A DNA stretch of 64,000 nucleotides from the NCBI RefSeq assembly GCF_000383915.1, contig NZ_KB912942.1, positions 6,582,413 through 6,646,412 of the forward strand. Direction: 5' to 3'. A program made the position numbers and the translations under genes. Under the pieces are notes generated by a model. That model made no database searches, was not told the DNA's origin, and saw only the letters and a list, made by a program, of their open reading frames with translations. The stretch comes from Amycolatopsis benzoatilytica AK 16/65 (lineage in GTDB: Bacteria > Actinomycetota > Actinomycetes > Mycobacteriales > Pseudonocardiaceae). Below, piece by piece: positions 8,389 through 17,698 of the stretch; position 1 is the stretch's first letter; every line of letters begins with the position of its first letter.

Positions 8389-8631
8389 CAGTGCCGACAG
8401 TTGCCCCTCGTGTTCGGTGATGCCGTCGATCACCGTGGCGAACAAGCCTCCGTCACAGGTGGGCCGATGGTTGCACGGCGCACCGACGATCCGCACGTCC
8501 CGGCCCCAGTGCGGCAGTGATCACGTAACACTGTTTCCGATGGCGACGTTTCCGCAGCTCACCTCGCCTGAATGGTCAAGATCATCGGCGAGCCGTCTCG
8601 GTGAGCTTCCCCCGGTTCGCCGGAGTCCGGG

Positions 8632-9534
8632 TTATCTGTGATCGTCGCACTGGGCGCGATGGTAGGTGTCTTCGTACTCGTCGGGTGAGAGCCCGCCAAG
8701 GCGGGCCTGGATCCGGCGGGGGTTGTACCAGCCGTCCAGGTAGCGGATCAGGGCGTGCTCGGCCTCGATGCGGGTGGCGAAGGTCGTACCCGGCCAGTAC
8801 AACAGCTCGATCTTGATCGTCGACCACAGGTTTTCGGCCAGAGCGTTGTCGTAGCTGTCCCCAGTGGACCCGGTCGAGGGTGCGACCCCGGCGTCGACCA
8901 GCCGCTGGATGAACCGCAGCGCCGTGTATTGAGCTCCCTTGTCGCTGTGAAAGATCAACTGACCGGTGCGGAGGTTCCGGGAACGCAGGGCATGGTTGAG
9001 CGCGGTCAGCACCAGCGTCGTGGTGGCGCGGGGGTCGGTGGCCCAGCCGACGACCCGGTTGGAGAACGCGTCGCGCATCGACGCGAGCCAGAGCACGCCC
9101 TCGCCGGTGACGATGCCGGTCAGGTCGGCCACCCAGACGCGGTTCGGGGCGGGCGCGGTGAAGTCGCGTTCGAGCAGGTCCGGCGCGGGCCGGTGCGACG
9201 GGCCCTGGCGAGTGCAGCCGTGTTTCCAGCCGCGGCGCAGGTGCGCGCCCTGCAGGCCATGTTCACGCATGAGGCGTTCGACGCGTTTGCGTCCGACTCG
9301 TACGTCCTGGCGGCGCAGCTCGAGCCAGACCCTCGGGGAGCCGTAGGTGGCGGCGAACTCGTTCACGGCTCGGATCTTCACGATCTGCTCGAGCAGGGCG
9401 GCGTCGTCGAGCTGCCGCCGCGACGGAGCGCCCTGGCGGGTGCGCCAGTCGTAGTAGGTCGAGGTCGGCACGCCGAGGACCCGTAGTACGAGACCGGCGG
9501 GGAAGTCATGGGCGTCGATGAAGCTCATGACCAC
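8632..9534 (-). CDS. IS3-family transposase OrfB (DDE integrase)
   Basis: Catalytic part of the transposase, 300 residues. It has an N-terminal HTH_21-type region (ATYGSPRVWLELRR), then the rve DDE core: VWVADLTGI for the first Asp, FHSDKGAQYT for the second, and the Glu in NALAENLWSTIKIEL. It overlaps orfA by 10 bases in another frame, as expected for the programmed -1 frameshift that makes the OrfAB transposase. The frame is complete. Confidence 0.9.
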   Translation of the reverse strand: MVMSFIDAHDFPAGLVLRVLGVPTSTYYDWRTRQGAPSRRQLDDAALLEQIVKIRAVNEFAATYGSPRVWLELRRQDVRVGRKRVERLMREHGLQGAHLRRGWKHGCTRQGPSHRPAPDLLERDFTAPAPNRVWVADLTGIVTGEGVLWLASMRDAFSNRVVGWATDPRATTTLVLTALNHALRSRNLRTGQLIFHSDKGAQYTALRFIQRLVDAGVAPSTGSTGDSYDNALAENLWSTIKIELLYWPGTTFATRIEAEHALIRYLDGWYNPRRIQARLGGLSPDEYEDTYHRAQCDDHR

Positions 9535-9836
9535 CTCCGGGTCGGGCCGATCTCGCTGGCGAAATAGGCGCTCGCCGCGCGCAGGACCTCGTTGACCCGC
9601 CGCAGCTCGGCGTTCTCGCGCGCCAACCGGCGGTTCTCGGCCAGCATGTCGGTGGTCGGCCGATCACGTCGTTGGCCGTCGTCGGCCTCGGCCTGGCGGA
9701 CCCAGTTGCGCAGGGCCTCGGGGTGGACGTTCAGTTGCTCGCCCAGCGTGCGGAACGAGGGCCGCGGGTCAGACTCCCGATAGAGGCGGACGGCGCGTTC
9801 GCGCAGTTCATCGGGGTACTTCTTCGGTGCCGGCAC
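9525..9836 (-). CDS. IS3-family OrfA (helix-turn-helix protein)
   Basis: DNA-binding part of the IS3 transposase, 103 residues. It opens MPAPKKYPDELRERAVRLY, followed by a helix-turn-helix (LGEQLNVHPEALRNWVRQAE) and a leucine-zipper-like stretch (LARENAELRRVNEVLRAA) used for dimerisation. The end overlaps orfB for frameshifting. Confidence 0.9.
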   Translation of the reverse strand: MPAPKKYPDELRERAVRLYRESDPRPSFRTLGEQLNVHPEALRNWVRQAEADDGQRRDRPTTDMLAENRRLARENAELRRVNEVLRAASAYFASEIGPTRRWS

Positions 9837-9883
9837 CAGTGCCTTCCTTCCTGGTTCTCAAGATCGAACCAGTCTTCGAAGTG

Positions 9884-10645
9884 GTCTGCCCCGGGTTTCG
9901 TGGAGTCGGGTTGGTGGATTTTCATGCCACGACGGTTGTGTTCTCGAACTCTATCGGAGTCAACCATCCCAGTCGGCTGTGACGGCGTTGGCGGTTGTGC
10001 CAGATCTCGAGGAACTCGAAGATGGCGCATCAGCATCTCTACTGCCCCGTGACCGACCAGGATCCCACGCCCCAGCCTCAGCTCGGCGTGCACGCGGCGA
10101 GCACCGTAGCGACCCTGAGAGTTCTGGTGGATCTCGGTGATCAGGTCGGTCAGCCAGGCATGCCGGATCGATCGGGCCGACGGTGATCGGGATCGCCAGG
10201 CGTAGAACCCCGACTCCGACACCCCCAGCACCCGGCACGCGAGCTGGGCCGGCAAACCCTCCTCAGTCATCGCCGCGATCGCGGCGTACCGGGCTTTTGG
10301 GCGCACCGCCTCCTTCTTGAGCAGCTCAGTCGCTCGTCGATGCACCGCCAACTCGGCCTCCAACCCAGCGATCTTCTTCTTCGCGGCGGTCAGCTCGGCC
10401 TTCTCCGCGCTGGTCAACCCGGGCTCCAGGCCCCGGTCGATCCGGTCCTGTCGCCGCCAGGTGTAGATCGTCTGATCGCTGATCCGCAGATCGTCCGCCA
10501 CATCGGCGACCTTGCGGCCAGCCTCGATCAGGTCCAGTACTTTCCGCCGGAACTCCGGCGGATACCCACGTCGTCCCATACCACCCTCACAAGATCAAGT
10601 GGCATAAGAACCCAACAATCAGGCTCTGTCAAACCCGGGACACAC
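9884..10645 (-). mobile_element. Internally deleted IS3-type element B nested in element A
   Basis: Imperfect terminal repeats GGTCTGCCCCGGGTTT (about 9884) and, on the minus strand, GGTGTGTCCCGGGTTT (about 10645) bound a 0.76-kb remnant. Intact relatives are about 1.3 kb, so roughly 0.5 kb of the catalytic core is missing. It separates orfA of element A from that element's right inverted repeat. Confidence 0.5.
9929..10579 (-). pseudogene. IS3-type transposase remnant (OrfA plus both ends of OrfB)
   Basis: From the ATG at 10579 the frame encodes an OrfA-like HTH (VADVADDLRISDQTIYTWRR), a zipper, and the start of an OrfB (ACRVLGVSESGFYAWR, GRYGARRVHAEL). At about 10030 the DDE core is skipped. 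The last 33 codons, in another frame, read FEFLEIWHNRQRRHSRLGW and TPIEFEN, the usual IS3 C-terminus. The internal deletion and frame change make it inactive. Confidence 0.75.
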
Positions 10646-10782
10646 CAAAGACTCCGGCAAAGCGGGGGAACCTCACCTGAAGCGCACCCTGGTGGTGGGC
10701 GGCGTGACGCCGCAACCGGCTGCCCAGGCCCATCCAGCGGGCGATGCGCCGCTGCCAGCCCACGGCCTATCACCGGATCGGC

Positions 10783-11760
10783 CTACCACCACAGCAGCGG
10801 AGCCGCCGCAAGGCACATCGCCCAGGTAAGGGTGAATAACTGGTAGGTGAGCCGGTCGGCGCGGGTGTTGCGATAGGCCAAGGCTCGCGCGGCGCACCAC
10901 CAGGCGAGGATCGTGATCACGCCGAGGGCCAGCAGTTCGCGCCACAGCGCTGCTCTGGCCGGGTGGACCAGTAGGACGTAGACGACAAGGGGAAGCAGGA
11001 GCGCCAACACAGCGAACCACCAGCGGATCGGCGTGGGCCCGAACACCAGCGGCGCGGTGCGCCGACCGACGGCAAGGTCGCCTTCAGCGTCACGCACATC
11101 TTCGTAGACGCCCGTGATCGGGAGGTAGATCGAGATCGTGACGATCCACGTCCATGCCGTGGAGTCCAGCGCGGCGACAACACTCCAGCCGGTCGCCAAT
11201 TGGGTGAGCGAGCCGGAAATGTTGGCCGGAGTTTTCCACCACATGTAGTAGCGGGGGGAAGCCCACAGAAGCTGCGCGATGATGCTGAGTTGGAACAGCA
11301 GTACCCACGGCAGCGCGCCGAGCAGCCACCCGACCAGGGTGTACACGGGCATCGCGGCAACGAACCGCAGCATGAGCCCACGTTCATCGGTAAGCCCTGC
11401 TGGGATCGGGCGGTAGGGCTTGTTCCGGCGGTCCTCTTCCGCTCCGAGGGCCTGGTTCGAACTGTCGAAAACATAGCCGAACAACATGCTCAGGAGCGCC
11501 GCCTTTCCGACGCCAGCGGCCATGCCAAGGATACTGGCGTGGGTGTAGGCAGCAGCGGCAAGAGCGAACATCACCGTGGGTAGCAGGACCAGCAGCATAT
11601 TGTGGGCGAGCATCCGACTGGTCAGCCGAAACTCCCGCACAATCAAGCTTCGATACCCTTGTGCCGGCGAACGAACCGCCCGCGTGTCCACGCGGGCGGC
11701 GGTGGTGCCGGCACGGGCGAAGAGACGCCTCAGCGCAGTCACAGCAATGCCCCCATTCAC
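10783..11760 (-). CDS. UbiA-superfamily prenyltransferase or UbiA-type terpene cyclase
   Basis: Integral membrane protein of 325 residues with about eight hydrophobic helices. The two diphosphate/Mg motifs of the superfamily are present. The first is unusual: SSNQALGAEEDRRNKPYRP, resembling the EDxxNKPxRPIP form reported for UbiA-type terpene cyclases rather than the common NDYxDxxxD. The second is YEDVRDAEGDLAVGRRT. The GTG start overlaps the upstream prenyl-synthase stop (GTGA), so it is the last gene of the terpene operon. It may cyclise or transfer a prenyl diphosphate made by the cluster; which of these is not decided by sequence. Confidence 0.75.
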   Translation of the reverse strand: MNGGIAVTALRRLFARAGTTAARVDTRAVRSPAQGYRSLIVREFRLTSRMLAHNMLLVLLPTVMFALAAAAYTHASILGMAAGVGKAALLSMLFGYVFDSSNQALGAEEDRRNKPYRPIPAGLTDERGLMLRFVAAMPVYTLVGWLLGALPWVLLFQLSIIAQLLWASPRYYMWWKTPANISGSLTQLATGWSVVAALDSTAWTWIVTISIYLPITGVYEDVRDAEGDLAVGRRTAPLVFGPTPIRWWFAVLALLLPLVVYVLLVHPARAALWRELLALGVITILAWWCAARALAYRNTRADRLTYQLFTLTWAMCLAAAPLLWW

Positions 11761-12548
11761 CGGCTGCGGTCGACAACGAGCGCGCCCAAGGCGCGCAGCG
11801 ACGCCGTCCGGGCTGGATTCGGTACGGCCGCGCGCAGATGAGCCTCGGCTTGGTCGATGGCCTCACGGGCAGTCAGACGCGCTGCGGCACACGCGCCGGT
11901 CTCGTCGATCAGCACCGTGAGCTCAGCTAGCTCAGCCGGCTCAAGGTCCTTGATGTCTCGGTATGCCTCGGTGAGCCGGGCAGCGGCCGGGTGGGGCGAG
12001 GAGAGCGCAGCCAGCACCGGGTATGTCCGTTTACGTTGGCGAAGATCTCCACCGACCGGTTTGCCGGTCCGGCGCGGATCACCGAACAGGCCGAGCAGGT
12101 CGTCGCTGATCTGGAACGCCAACCCCAACGCCTGCCCGTACCGATCAAGGTGATCGGCGACCACAGGATCGGCACCGCACGCAGCCGCCCCCAATGCACA
12201 GGCTGCACCGAAGAGGGCACCGGTCTTCAGCCGCGCCATCTGCACATAGTCGGCCACTGACACGTCCTCACAGGTCTCGTACGCGACGTCGAGGGCCTCG
12301 CCCTCGACGAGATCCTGCACGGCCCGGCACAGCCGGGGCACCAGACGGGCATGCTGGCCTCGTCCAAGTACCTGAAACGCAAGCGCCATGAGCGCATCCC
12401 CGGTCAGCACCGCGGCCGGCTCCCCGTATGCGGCCCACACCGTGGGCCGGCCCCGCCGAGTGACGTCCCGGTCGATGACGTCGTCGTGGACCAGCGAGAA
12501 ATTGTGAACCAACTCGACAGCTATCGCGGCGTGATCGGCATGGAACAT
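11757..12548 (-). pseudogene. Polyprenyl diphosphate synthase lacking about 90 N-terminal residues
   Basis: Trans-prenyl synthase with both Asp-rich motifs: DDVIDRD near residue 24 and DDLLGLFGD near 150. Also present are the AARLKTGALF-type KTG motif and GQALGLAFQISDD. Normal enzymes are 330-350 residues; this one has 263 and starts just before [14 protein letters not shown], so the first helices including the KxxRP substrate site are gone. An in-frame stop about 40 bases upstream confirms truncation. A second, complete synthase exists at 18983-20005. It may be inactive or a degraded duplicate. Confidence 0.7.
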
Positions 12549-12655
12549 GATCGCCGCAGGTGGGGCCCTCGGCGGCCGGTTGTTTCACGAGCGACCGCCT
12601 CTGACACATAGGGCGGGCCTTCGCAGGATAGTGCTGTGGTTTGTCCTGCCGTTGG

Positions 12656-13684
12656 TCATTCGGTGCGGGCTGGATGGTCGTTGCTGTGGTGCGCCCGGTT
12701 CCATTCGGTTGCGCGCAGTTGCTGGTCGTTGTACCGGGTGCTGGTCGAGGACCACGCGACGTGTCCGTAGGTGTAGTCCCGCAGGGCTTGGGTGTATCGC
12801 AGGACCTCGGTGGCGACCTCGTCTGGGTAGCCCAAGGCGGCGACGAGATCGGGGAGTTCACGCTCGATCTGCAGGAAGGTCGTCAACCGTGTGTTGATCA
12901 TTTCCAGGACGCGGTCCAGGGCCTGTCCCGGGGGCATGCGCTGGTTGTGTGCGAGGACGATGGCCAGGTTGTGGTTTTCGCCCGATGTCGCTTCGCGCTC
13001 GTAGGAGTAGTAGTCGTTGAACCAGGCGTTGGCGTCCACGAAGCAGTTCCGCAGCTCTCTGAATGAACTGGTGGCGAACAAGGGTGCGGGAAGCGTGATG
13101 TGGTGCACCGCTTCAAGGACATCCGTGTTGATGTCCAGGCCGACGGCGCGGCGGCGAATGTCGATGTACTCGTGAGTCGTCACGATGTGTCCACGCGACC
13201 GGTTGTCGGACTGGGATGCCCACGCGGACAGGTACAGGGCCAGCGAGGCTCGGGCGCGCTGCTGCCACTCGGTGCTTTGTGCGGGGGCGGTGCGCCACCA
13301 CAAGTGATGGAATGAGGCAGCAACAGGGCCGCCTTGTTCGGGCGGCAGGCGGGTGGAAGTGGCGTCCAGGATATGGCGGCGCAGGCGATGGGCGTCGTGC
13401 GGGCTGTTCATGGCGTCCGCCACGTCGTCGGCGACGGTGAGCCAGTAATGCCACTGTGTCAACAGGTTCAGCTCGTATGTGGGCATGTTCGGGTAGGCCC
13501 ATCCGGTGAACCGGCCGAACCCGAAGGACAGCATCACTGTGGTGTCCGCTTGCCCAGTGAGCATCCCGGTCTTGCGGGCGTAGGATACGAAGGCATTCTC
13601 TGCCTCCTGCCACGCGGGGTTGATATCCGGGGTGCTGGTGCGCTGGTACTGCTTGGGCAGCATGCCCGTCTCGACGTTCGGCAC
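12656..13684 (-). CDS. Class I terpene synthase
   Basis: Ionises a prenyl diphosphate and cyclises it. The GTG at 13684 is chosen because AAGGAGG lies 5 bases upstream, giving 342 residues, the usual length for bacterial monodomain enzymes. Metal motifs are intact: DDVAD at residues 86-90 and NDYYSYERE (NSE triad) at 223-231, with the C-terminal Arg-Tyr (STRYN) near 325. It sits between the P450 stump and the truncated prenyl synthase on the same strand. Product chain length cannot be told. It is the best-preserved cyclase of the cluster. Confidence 0.88.
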   Translation of the reverse strand: MPNVETGMLPKQYQRTSTPDINPAWQEAENAFVSYARKTGMLTGQADTTVMLSFGFGRFTGWAYPNMPTYELNLLTQWHYWLTVADDVADAMNSPHDAHRLRRHILDATSTRLPPEQGGPVAASFHHLWWRTAPAQSTEWQQRARASLALYLSAWASQSDNRSRGHIVTTHEYIDIRRRAVGLDINTDVLEAVHHITLPAPLFATSSFRELRNCFVDANAWFNDYYSYEREATSGENHNLAIVLAHNQRMPPGQALDRVLEMINTRLTTFLQIERELPDLVAALGYPDEVATEVLRYTQALRDYTYGHVAWSSTSTRYNDQQLRATEWNRAHHSNDHPARTE

Positions 13685-13815
13685 AACGTCCTCCTTGAAA
13701 GAGTTCAGCCCTCCGGCCTTGCGCGCGGCAGCGGCGCGGACATCGCATTGAGTCCTACTGTCCATATTGGACCGCAAGCCGACGCCTCTGCCGAGGTGTT
13801 GGCTGCATCCGGAGT

Positions 13816-14404
13816 TCACGCGGTCTCAGTGCTGCTCCCAGTGCGGGGCGGACCTGGTGGTGGTTGGGGGTGTCTCGGGTTCCAGCGGTCGGGGTCGAAG
13901 GTTTCGGAGTTGGCGTAGAGATCGGGTCGGTGGTGGATGAGGTAGGGGCTGTAGGCGACGCTGGTACCGGCGGGTAGTGGGTATTTGCCCAGGTGTGTGT
14001 CTTCGGTGACCGTGCGGGTCACGAACCAGCCCGGGGAGTACAGTCGGAGAGCTTCGGTGATGATGCGTTCGGTCAGTGCCAGGCGGGGCAGGTCGGTGTG
14101 CGTGGCCGGGGCTCCACACAGGACGGTGTCGACCTCGGTGTGCAGCCTCTGCTGGATCCCGGGGCGCAGGGCCAGCAACTCCAGCGCCCACGCCAGGGCA
14201 CTTGCGGTGGTCTCCGTCCCGGCCAGGAAGACGCCGATGATCGTGTCGCTGATTTCCGCGTCGGTCAGGCCGTGGTCGGTGCCGTCGGCGCGCCGCCCGG
14301 CGATGATCCGGTCGCAGGTGCGGCGCATGCGAGTGCGTGCGCGGAGGGAGGCGTGGTTGCCTGGAGTGGGGAGCCGATCCAGCGGCGGAATCAGCAACAT
14401 GCGC
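13816..14404 (-). pseudogene. Cytochrome P450 internal fragment without the heme-cysteine loop
   Basis: About 195 residues of a P450: the I-helix AGTETTASALAW, the K-helix ExxR (TEALRLYSPGW) and the PERF-type region ETFDPDRWNP. The frame stops soon afterwards, before the FxxGxRxCxG heme ligand, and the N-terminal half is absent. At its 5' end it is fused out of frame to a terpene synthase stump. It cannot be a functional oxygenase. Confidence 0.8.
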
Positions 14405-14785
14405 TGGAAGACCCATCGCCTCGCCGGCCGCGCCGGCGCCGTGGCCGGCGTCCAGGATGCCCATCACCGAGGCGATCGCGGGGACGTGCAGGGGCGAGTC
14501 AGCGGGAAGGTCGTCGACGAACTGGTCGTCGAACCAGAACCCCCACACCAGGAACCGCGTGTAGGCGTCCAGCAGCGCCCTAGGCGCGCCGGGATCGGCG
14601 ATGCGGGCCACGATGTGCCCCGCCCTCGTCTTGCTCAAGTGCTCGAGCATGGCCGCGGACACGCGCCCGGCGGCCCAGTCCATGGCGTCGCGCTCGATCT
14701 GATCGATGTCCGGGTGGCGACGCGGGGGGAACGGGACTGCCATGTCCGGCAGCGGGGCTGTGGGGGCCATGGTCGGGTTGCTCAT
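14405..14785 (-). pseudogene. N-terminal stump of a second class I terpene synthase
   Basis: About 127 residues of a terpene synthase, including the Asp-rich motif in FLVWGFWFDDQFVDDL. The NSE motif and the rest of the fold are missing because the sequence passes into P450 coding DNA at about 14405. The ATG at 14785 overlaps the ispG stop (14782), so the cyclase was coupled to the MEP genes. A deletion between a cyclase and a P450 gene explains the arrangement. Confidence 0.75.
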
Positions 14786-15902
14786 GGTCGCTCCTGGCGG
14801 TCGCCGCCCTCGGCGAGTCGGAGGGCGTGGTCGATGAGGGTGTCAACGATCTTGTGCTCGGGGACGACGGCGACGACGCGGCCTTTGACGAAGATCTGGC
14901 CTTTGCCGTTACCGGCCGACACGCCGAGGTCGGCTTCGCGGGCCTCGCCGGGGCCGTTGACCACGCAGCCCATGACGGCGACGCGGAGGGGTGGGGGAAA
15001 TCTGCGAAGGCGGCTTGGACTTGCCGGGTGAGTTCGTAGACGTCGACTTGGGCGCGACCGCAGCTGGGGCAGGAGACGATCTCGAGTCGGCGGGGGCGCA
15101 GGCCGAGTGATTCGAGGATCTGGGCGCCGGTCTTGACCTCTTCCACGGGGGGCGCGGAGAGGGAGACGCGGATGGTGTCGCCGATGCCCTCGCCCAGCAG
15201 GATGGCGAAGGCAACGGCGGACTTGATCGTGCCCTGCGGCGGAGGGCCGGCTTCGGTGACGCCCAGATGGAGCGGGTAGTCACAGCGGTCGGCGAGCTTC
15301 CGGTAGGCGTCGACCATGATGAGGGGGTCGTGGTGTTTGACGGAGATTTTGATGTCGGTGAAGCCGTGTTCTTCGAATAGTGAACATTCCCATAGTGCGG
15401 ACTCGACGAGTGCGTCGGGGGTGGCTTTGCCGTATTTGTCGAGGAGGCGCTTGTCCAGGGAGCCGGCGTTGACGCCGATGCGGATGGGGACGCTCGCGGC
15501 CGCGGCTGCTGCGGCGATCTCGCGGACCTTGTCGTCGAATTTCTTGATGTTGCCGGGATTGACGCGGACGGCCGCGCAGCCGGCGTCGATGGCTTGGAAG
15601 ACGTACTTGGGTTGGAAGTGGATGTCGGCGATGACCGGGATCGGTGATTTGCGGGCGATGGTGGGGAGGGCGTCGGCGTCGTCCTGGCTGGGGACGGCGA
15701 CGCGGACGATCTGGCAGCCGGCCGCGGTGAGTTCGGCGATCTGTTGCAGGGTGGCGTCGACGTTCGCGGTCGGGGTGGTGGTCATGGACTGCACGCTGAC
15801 CGGGGCGCCGCCGCCGACCGGCACGCCACCGACGTCGATCCGGCGGGAGTGGCGCCGGGCCCGTGGCACCGTGGGCTTGCCCAGCGCGACGACGGTCATC
15901 AC
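14782..15902 (-). pseudogene. ispG: 4-hydroxy-3-methylbut-2-enyl diphosphate synthase, one-base frameshift
   Basis: IspG converts MEcPP to HMBPP using a [4Fe-4S] cluster in the MEP pathway. The first 300 codons are typical (VQSMTTTPT start, [12 protein letters not shown] with two cluster cysteines). Near 14987-14996 a run of C on the minus strand is one base short. The correct frame resumes with [14 protein letters not shown], which holds the third cysteine, and ends at 14782. As written the protein loses its cluster and catalytic end. This could be real decay of an extra copy or a homopolymer reading error. It overlaps dxs by 4 bases. Confidence 0.8.
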
Positions 15903-17698
15903 ACGGCTCCGTTCATCGTGACCAGGCCGGTGGGCGTGGTCGTCTCGAGGGCGCTCAGGATCGTGTCGGCGATCCCCTGGCCGGTCAGGCCGTGCGCGGC
16001 GAGCAGATCGGCGCGGCGGCCGGCATCGAGGAACGCCAGCGGCAGGCCCAGGGTGCGCACGCGGGTGGCGACGTCGGCGTCCGCACAGGCCGCGGCGAGA
16101 GCGGCACCCAGGCCGCCGGTGCGGCTGCCGTCTTCGACGGTGACCGCGAGGTCGTGGCGGGCGGCCAGGTGCACCAACGCCGGGTTGACCGGGAGCGCCC
16201 AGCGCGGGTCGGCCACGGTGACCCCGATCCCGTGCTCGTCCAGTCGGCGGGCGGCGTCCAGGCAGACCGGGGCGAGCGCGCCGTAGGAGACGATCAGCAC
16301 GTCCAGCGACCTGCGCCGGCCGCGGTGCAGGACGTCGAGGCCATCCATCCGGGTGGGCGCTGCGATGTCAGGGCCGGCGCTGGCCTTGGGGTACCGCACG
16401 ACGGTGGGGCCGGCGGTGACGGACACCGCCTCGCGCAGCAGTTCCCGCAGGGTGGCTGGGTCGCGGGGGGCGGCCAGGCGCAGACCAGGTACCGCGCCGA
16501 GGATGACCGGGTCCCACATCCCGTGGTGGCTGGGTCCATCGGGACCGGTGATGCCGGCGCGGTCCAGCACCAGGGTGACCGGCAGGCGGTGCAGGGCGAG
16601 GTCCATCAGGAGTTGGTCGAAGGCGCGGTTGAGGAAGGTGGCGTAGATGGCGACGATCGGGTGCAGGCCCGCCATGGCCAGCCCCGCGGCGGAGGCGACG
16701 GCGTGCTGTTCGGCGATGCCGACATCGAAGAAGCGGTGCGGGAACCTTTGCCCGAACGGGGCCAGCCCGGTGGGGCCGGGCATCGCGGCGGTGATCGCCA
16801 CGATGTCGTCGCGTTCGGTCCCGATCGCGCAGATCTCCTCGGAGAAGACGTCGGTCCAGGTCCGCGGCGCGGGTGTGGCTGCGCCGGTGGCGGGGTCGAG
16901 CACGCCGACGGCGTGCATGAGTTCGGCGGTCTCGGCCTCGGCGGGGGCGTAGCCGTGGCCCTTGCGGGTGGCGCAGTGCACCACCACTGTCCGGCCCATC
17001 GAGCCCGCGCGACGCAGCGCCCGTTCGCAGGCGCCGACGTCGTGGCCGTCGACGGGCCCCAGGTAGGCCAGGCCCAGGTCGGTGAACACGTTGGTCCCGC
17101 GGCCGCTGTCGCGTAGTGCGGTGAGGTGGTGGGCGAGGCCGCCTGCCGTGGGGGCGTAGGAGCGGTCGTTGTCGTTGACGACGATGACGACGGGCCGGTT
17201 CGGTGCACCGCCGAGGTTGTTCAGCGCCTCCCAGGCCATGTCGCCGGTGAGCGCCCCGTCCCCGACCACGGCAACCACCCTGCGATCAGCCTGCCGGGTG
17301 AGGCGGTAGGCCTTGGCCAGGCCGTCGGCGTAGGCCAGCGCGGCGGAGGCGTGGGAGTTCTCGATGTGGTCGTGCGCCGATTCGGCCCGGCTCGGGTAGC
17401 CGGACAGGCCGCCGGCCTGCCGCAGCACGTCGAACCCCTTGCGCCGCCCGGTGAGGATCTTGTGGACGTACGTCTGGTGGCCGGTGTCGAACACGATCGT
17501 GTCCTGCGGAGAGTCGAACACCCGGTGCAGCGCGATGGTCAGCTCCACCATCCCGAGGTTCGGGCCCAGGTGGCCGCCGGCCGCGGATACCTTCTCCACC
17601 AGAAAGCGTCGGATCTCCTGCGCCAGCACCGGCAACTGGTGTGGGGCCAGCCGGCGCAGATCGGCCGGGTCGTGCACCTTCTCGAGCAGGGTGCTCAT
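15899..17698 (-). CDS. dxs: 1-deoxy-D-xylulose-5-phosphate synthase
   Basis: First enzyme of the MEP pathway: joins pyruvate and glyceraldehyde 3-phosphate with thiamine diphosphate. The 599-residue protein is near full length. The TPP motif runs from [15 protein letters not shown] to [18 protein letters not shown] carries the catalytic Glu, and [12 protein letters not shown] is the conserved pyrimidine-domain loop. ATGA overlaps link it to both ispH and ispG, so the three enzymes are made from one transcript. Clustering with cyclases suggests a dedicated precursor supply beside the housekeeping copy. Confidence 0.95.
   Translation of the reverse strand: MSTLLEKVHDPADLRRLAPHQLPVLAQEIRRFLVEKVSAAGGHLGPNLGMVELTIALHRVFDSPQDTIVFDTGHQTYVHKILTGRRKGFDVLRQAGGLSGYPSRAESAHDHIENSHASAALAYADGLAKAYRLTRQADRRVVAVVGDGALTGDMAWEALNNLGGAPNRPVVIVVNDNDRSYAPTAGGLAHHLTALRDSGRGTNVFTDLGLAYLGPVDGHDVGACERALRRAGSMGRTVVVHCATRKGHGYAPAEAETAELMHAVGVLDPATGAATPAPRTWTDVFSEEICAIGTERDDIVAITAAMPGPTGLAPFGQRFPHRFFDVGIAEQHAVASAAGLAMAGLHPIVAIYATFLNRAFDQLLMDLALHRLPVTLVLDRAGITGPDGPSHHGMWDPVILGAVPGLRLAAPRDPATLRELLREAVSVTAGPTVVRYPKASAGPDIAAPTRMDGLDVLHRGRRRSLDVLIVSYGALAPVCLDAARRLDEHGIGVTVADPRWALPVNPALVHLAARHDLAVTVEDGSRTGGLGAALAAACADADVATRVRTLGLPLAFLDAGRRADLLAAHGLTGQGIADTILSALETTTPTGLVTMNGAV

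Larger units (their letters stand above)
8602..10675 (-). mobile_element. IS3-family element A, interrupted by IS3-type element B
   Basis: The left inverted repeat begins TGAGCTTCCCCCGGTTCGCC at 8602. The matching right repeat, reading inward on the minus strand, begins TGAGGTTCCCCCGCTTTGCC at 10675. Between them lie orfB and orfA of one element and, between orfA and its right end, a second IS3-type remnant (about 9884-10645). Without the inner element the length is about 1.3 kb, normal for IS3. Confidence 0.6.
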
